From: Pinguiococcus pyrenoidosus
Lineage: Eukaryota > Sar > Pinguiophyceae > Pinguiochrysidales > Pinguiochrysidaceae
Direction of reading: 5' to 3'
DNA length: 22,268 bases
Assembly: GCA_019677205.1 (NCBI GenBank)
Contig: JAAMXY010000944.1
Coordinates: 1 to 22,268 of the forward strand
The notes beneath the pieces were generated by a model. The model saw only the letters and a program-made list of their open reading frames with translations, was not told the origin of the DNA and made no database searches. The translations under genes and the position numbers were made by a program. Of this stretch, positions 20,941 through 22,268 are shown in pieces (positions within the stretch are counted from its first letter, which is position 1; every line of letters starts with the position of its first letter).

Positions 20941-21154
20941 TCTCGCCAGCTGGGAAGTCGCAGACGTGCGCTCGCAGGTGCTCTCCGCCCGAACAAGCCA
21001 AAAGCGCGCGAAAGCTCGTGTGTGGACCAAACCAAAGGATTGCCATGGGAATTGCTAGAAAAATAGGAATTATATAGTTATTTTTGAATATATGCAAAAC
21101 ATATAATTCAAAATAAATTCAAAATTGGAGCGTCGCATTCCATGGGAAAATGCT
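20941..21154. promoter_or_regulatory. eRF3 upstream region with an AT-rich block
   Basis: This segment lies between the eRF3 start and the mobile element. From 21058 to 21125 it is strongly AT-rich and contains a 9-bp inverted repeat (GAATTATAT at 21067-21075, ATATAATTC at 21101-21109). A CCAAT box oriented toward eRF3 lies at 21128-21124. The last 11 bp are the left copy of the element's target duplication. Promoter function is inferred from position. Confidence 0.4.
21144..21154. repeat. Left target-site duplication, 11 bp
   Basis: GGGAAAATGCT directly abuts the left terminal inverted repeat. The identical 11 bp abuts the right one at 22205-22215. Confidence 0.85.
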
Positions 21155-21257
21155 GAGCTCTTCGCGAAAGTAGCAAGTTCTAGAAATGATCATCGCGAAA
21201 GTAGCAAGCGCTCGCAAAAGTGGCATATTTGAGGGACTACATCGCGATAGTAGCAAG
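21155..21257 (+). repeat. Left terminal inverted repeat, 103 bp
   Basis: It matches the reverse complement of 22102-22204 at all 103 positions. After one mismatch (21258) four more bases agree, then the arms diverge. Motif copies start at 21162, 21193, 21212 (degenerate) and 21242; a fifth, divergent copy starts just inside at 21262. Confidence 0.92.
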
Positions 21258-21346
21258 CTTGTCGCGAAAATAGCAATCAGAACTGAACTGTTTCCAAGTA
21301 TTCCAAATCGCAATTGCTTGTGCGAGAATTTGAATTTCTTGAAGAT

Positions 21347-22268
21347 ATGAGCAGCCAAAGCGCGTGTAGGCGCCAGGAGGCTCCCAAGATGAAGGTGCAG
21401 GACTCTCATGCGACCAGAGGCCGTGATTTGAGCGACCTTTCGATGACGCGGGCGGCGCTCGCTGGCGATAGAACGCCTACGTTGGGCTCTGAGGCGGAGA
21501 CCCTAGTGTGCAGGCGCGACGAGGCTGATCAAAGGCGAAGACTCTTGGCAAAGCTCGGCTTTGCCGCCCCCCCGCTTATCTGGAATGTGGGCGATAGATG
21601 GGCATCGGTTGAGGATGCCCGTATCGACGCCCTAAGGCGCCACCTCGCTTGGAGGAGAAGCTTCTTTGTGAAGAGGTCATCCTCCACTCATTACTACTTG
21701 TCGTGTGACGCATTTCTTTCCGGCACGGAGAGGAAAGCATGTCAATTTCTTCTAAAGGCGTCATTTTCGAAGAGGAGCGGCTGCATCGTTTGCAGGCAGG
21801 CGAACGCGCACACCTGCTCGCCCGTGATCCCGACGTACGGCTATGAGCAGCTGAAAGCGGAGGCGCTACTTCTCTTCTTCCAGGATACTGTTGAGGCATT
21901 TGAGGCCTCAAACTCGAGAACTGCAGGATCGGACCTTCGCAAGCACATGATATCTCACTATGGGCTTGATCCAGAGGCTTGCCCACGAGCGCCGCGCCTG
22001 CGTTGCGAGGAATCTCCGACTGCGGCAAGTTCTTGGGACTTCTGCGAGGACTTCTGCGAGGGAGCGCAGAACTTGCTACTTTCGCGAAGAGCTCGTACAA
22101 ACTTGCTACTATCGCGATGTAGTCCCTCAAATATGCCACTTTTGCGAGCGCTTGCTACTTTCGCGATGATCATTTCTAGAACTTGCTACTTTCGCGAAGA
22201 GCTCGGGAAAATGCTGCAATTAACGAAACGGATATCCGTGCTTTGGATCGCCGCTCACTACTGTTCCC
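21347..22268 (+). CDS. Unrecognised open frame in the mobile element, 3' open
   Basis: The frame has no stop from 21287 to the right edge (327 codons; an in-frame TGA sits at 21284-21286). The first ATG is at 21347, giving at least 307 residues. Such a run is unlikely by chance at this base composition. The protein has a basic N-terminal part with Arg-rich helices (DARIDALRRHLAWRR), then a possible zinc-binding cluster: C120, C132, then C146-x2-C149-x5-H155-x-C157. No DDE transposase, reverse transcriptase or helicase motif is visible, and I do not recognise the family. From about residue 250 the frame reads through the right inverted repeat, the duplication and the flank, so its natural end is unknown; an intron donor before the arm is possible. 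It may be a transposon-encoded protein, a captured host exon or a remnant. Confidence 0.45.
   Translation, partial: MSSQSACRRQEAPKMKVQDSHATRGRDLSDLSMTRAALAGDRTPTLGSEAETLVCRRDEADQRRRLLAKLGFAAPPLIWNVGDRWASVEDARIDALRRHLAWRRSFFVKRSSSTHYYLSCDAFLSGTERKACQFLLKASFSKRSGCIVCRQANAHTCSPVIPTYGYEQLKAEALLLFFQDTVEAFEASNSRTAGSDLRKHMISHYGLDPEACPRAPRLRCEESPTAASSWDFCEDFCEGAQNLLLSRRARTNLLLSRCSPSNMPLLRALATFAMIISRTCYFREELGKMLQLTKRISVLWIAAHYCS
22102..22204 (-). repeat. Right terminal inverted repeat, 103 bp
   Basis: Mirror of the left arm. Read inward on the minus strand, motif copies start at 22197, 22166, 22147 (degenerate) and 22117. A fifth, perfect copy starts at 22087, preceded by the terminal GAGCTC, so this side carries an extra internal copy of the element's end. 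Confidence 0.92.
22205..22215. repeat. Right target-site duplication, 11 bp
   Basis: GGGAAAATGCT follows the right inverted repeat directly and matches the left copy at 21144-21154 base for base. Confidence 0.85.

Larger units (their letters stand above)
21155..22204. mobile_element. TIR DNA transposon (non-autonomous or unknown type), 1,050 bp
   Basis: The ends are perfect 103-bp inverted repeats (21155-21257 and 22102-22204), both starting GAGCTCTTCGCG when read inward. They are flanked by an exact 11-bp direct repeat, GGGAAAATGCT. Long arms and an 8-11 bp duplication are features of Mutator-like (MULE) elements, but no MULE transposase signature (DDE domain with C2H2) is visible, so the superfamily is unassigned. 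Each arm contains five copies of a motif close to TCGCGAAAGTAGCAAG, which are candidate transposase-binding sites. The perfect arm identity suggests recent movement or conversion. The interior encodes one long open frame. Confidence 0.88.

Noticed and set aside
21155-21280. Repeated motif with regular spacers considered as a CRISPR-like array
   Set aside because: The repeats are degenerate, the spacers are only a few to 15 bp and mirrored exactly in the opposite arm, and the organism is a eukaryote; it is a transposon arm.
21576-22139. 187-codon minus-strand open frame inside the mobile element
   Set aside because: It begins within the right arm without a convincing ATG and is low-complexity Ser/Arg/Pro. 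The opposite strand has the longer stop-free frame with a Cys/His cluster.
1-22268. Dinoflagellate origin suggested by high GC and protein flavour
   Set aside because: All 19 placed introns are GT-AG, genes alternate strands rather than running in one direction, and no spliced-leader relic was seen upstream of starts.

Overview
This is a GC-rich, gene-dense stretch of nuclear DNA from a microbial eukaryote. The genes encode eukaryote-only machinery: a nucleoporin, ALG13, PIG-F, eRF3, a nucleolin-type protein and a fatty-acyl elongation dehydratase. All 19 introns I could place by keeping the protein frame open and homologous are GT-AG, and 8 of them are 82-90 nt long. Genes alternate between strands, and I saw no spliced-leader relic and no GC/GA donors, so a typical dinoflagellate is unlikely. 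A compact-genome alga or other protist (for example a chromerid-like alveolate, a stramenopile or a haptophyte) fits, but the sequence alone does not settle the lineage.

Layout: a membrane-anchored C2/PH protein, cut off at its 5' end, runs on + from the left edge to 2372. It converges on an unrecognised coiled-coil protein on - (2417-3635). Next come a 3-hydroxyacyl-CoA dehydratase fused to an SDR-like domain on + (4274-6969), NUP107 with an N-terminal ubiquitin-like domain on - (7153-11030), a nucleolin-like RRM/RGG protein on + (11608-13453) and ALG13 on + (13970-14556). An ADCK1-like UbiB-family kinase in ten exons follows on - (14628-17080), then PIG-F on + (17533-18156) and eRF3 on - (18397-20940). 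Convergent neighbours are 44-240 nt apart. The longer spacers, about 450-640 nt, lie mostly between divergent starts and probably hold bidirectional promoters.

The right end (21155-22204) is a 1,050-bp mobile element. It has perfect 103-bp terminal inverted repeats and an exact 11-bp flanking duplication. Its arms are built from repeated copies of a 16-bp motif spaced at about 2 or 3 helical turns. It carries a long open frame that runs through the right arm and off the window. This is the most novel-looking part.

The genes do not form one pathway; this is ordinary eukaryotic housekeeping content. Several act at the ER or its membranes: VLCFA elongation, N-glycan precursor synthesis (ALG13), GPI-anchor synthesis (PIG-F), and possibly the C2/PH protein. 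The protein-level novelties are the predicted reductase-dehydratase fusion, the ubiquitin-like/NUP107 fusion and a double PAM2 motif in eRF3.
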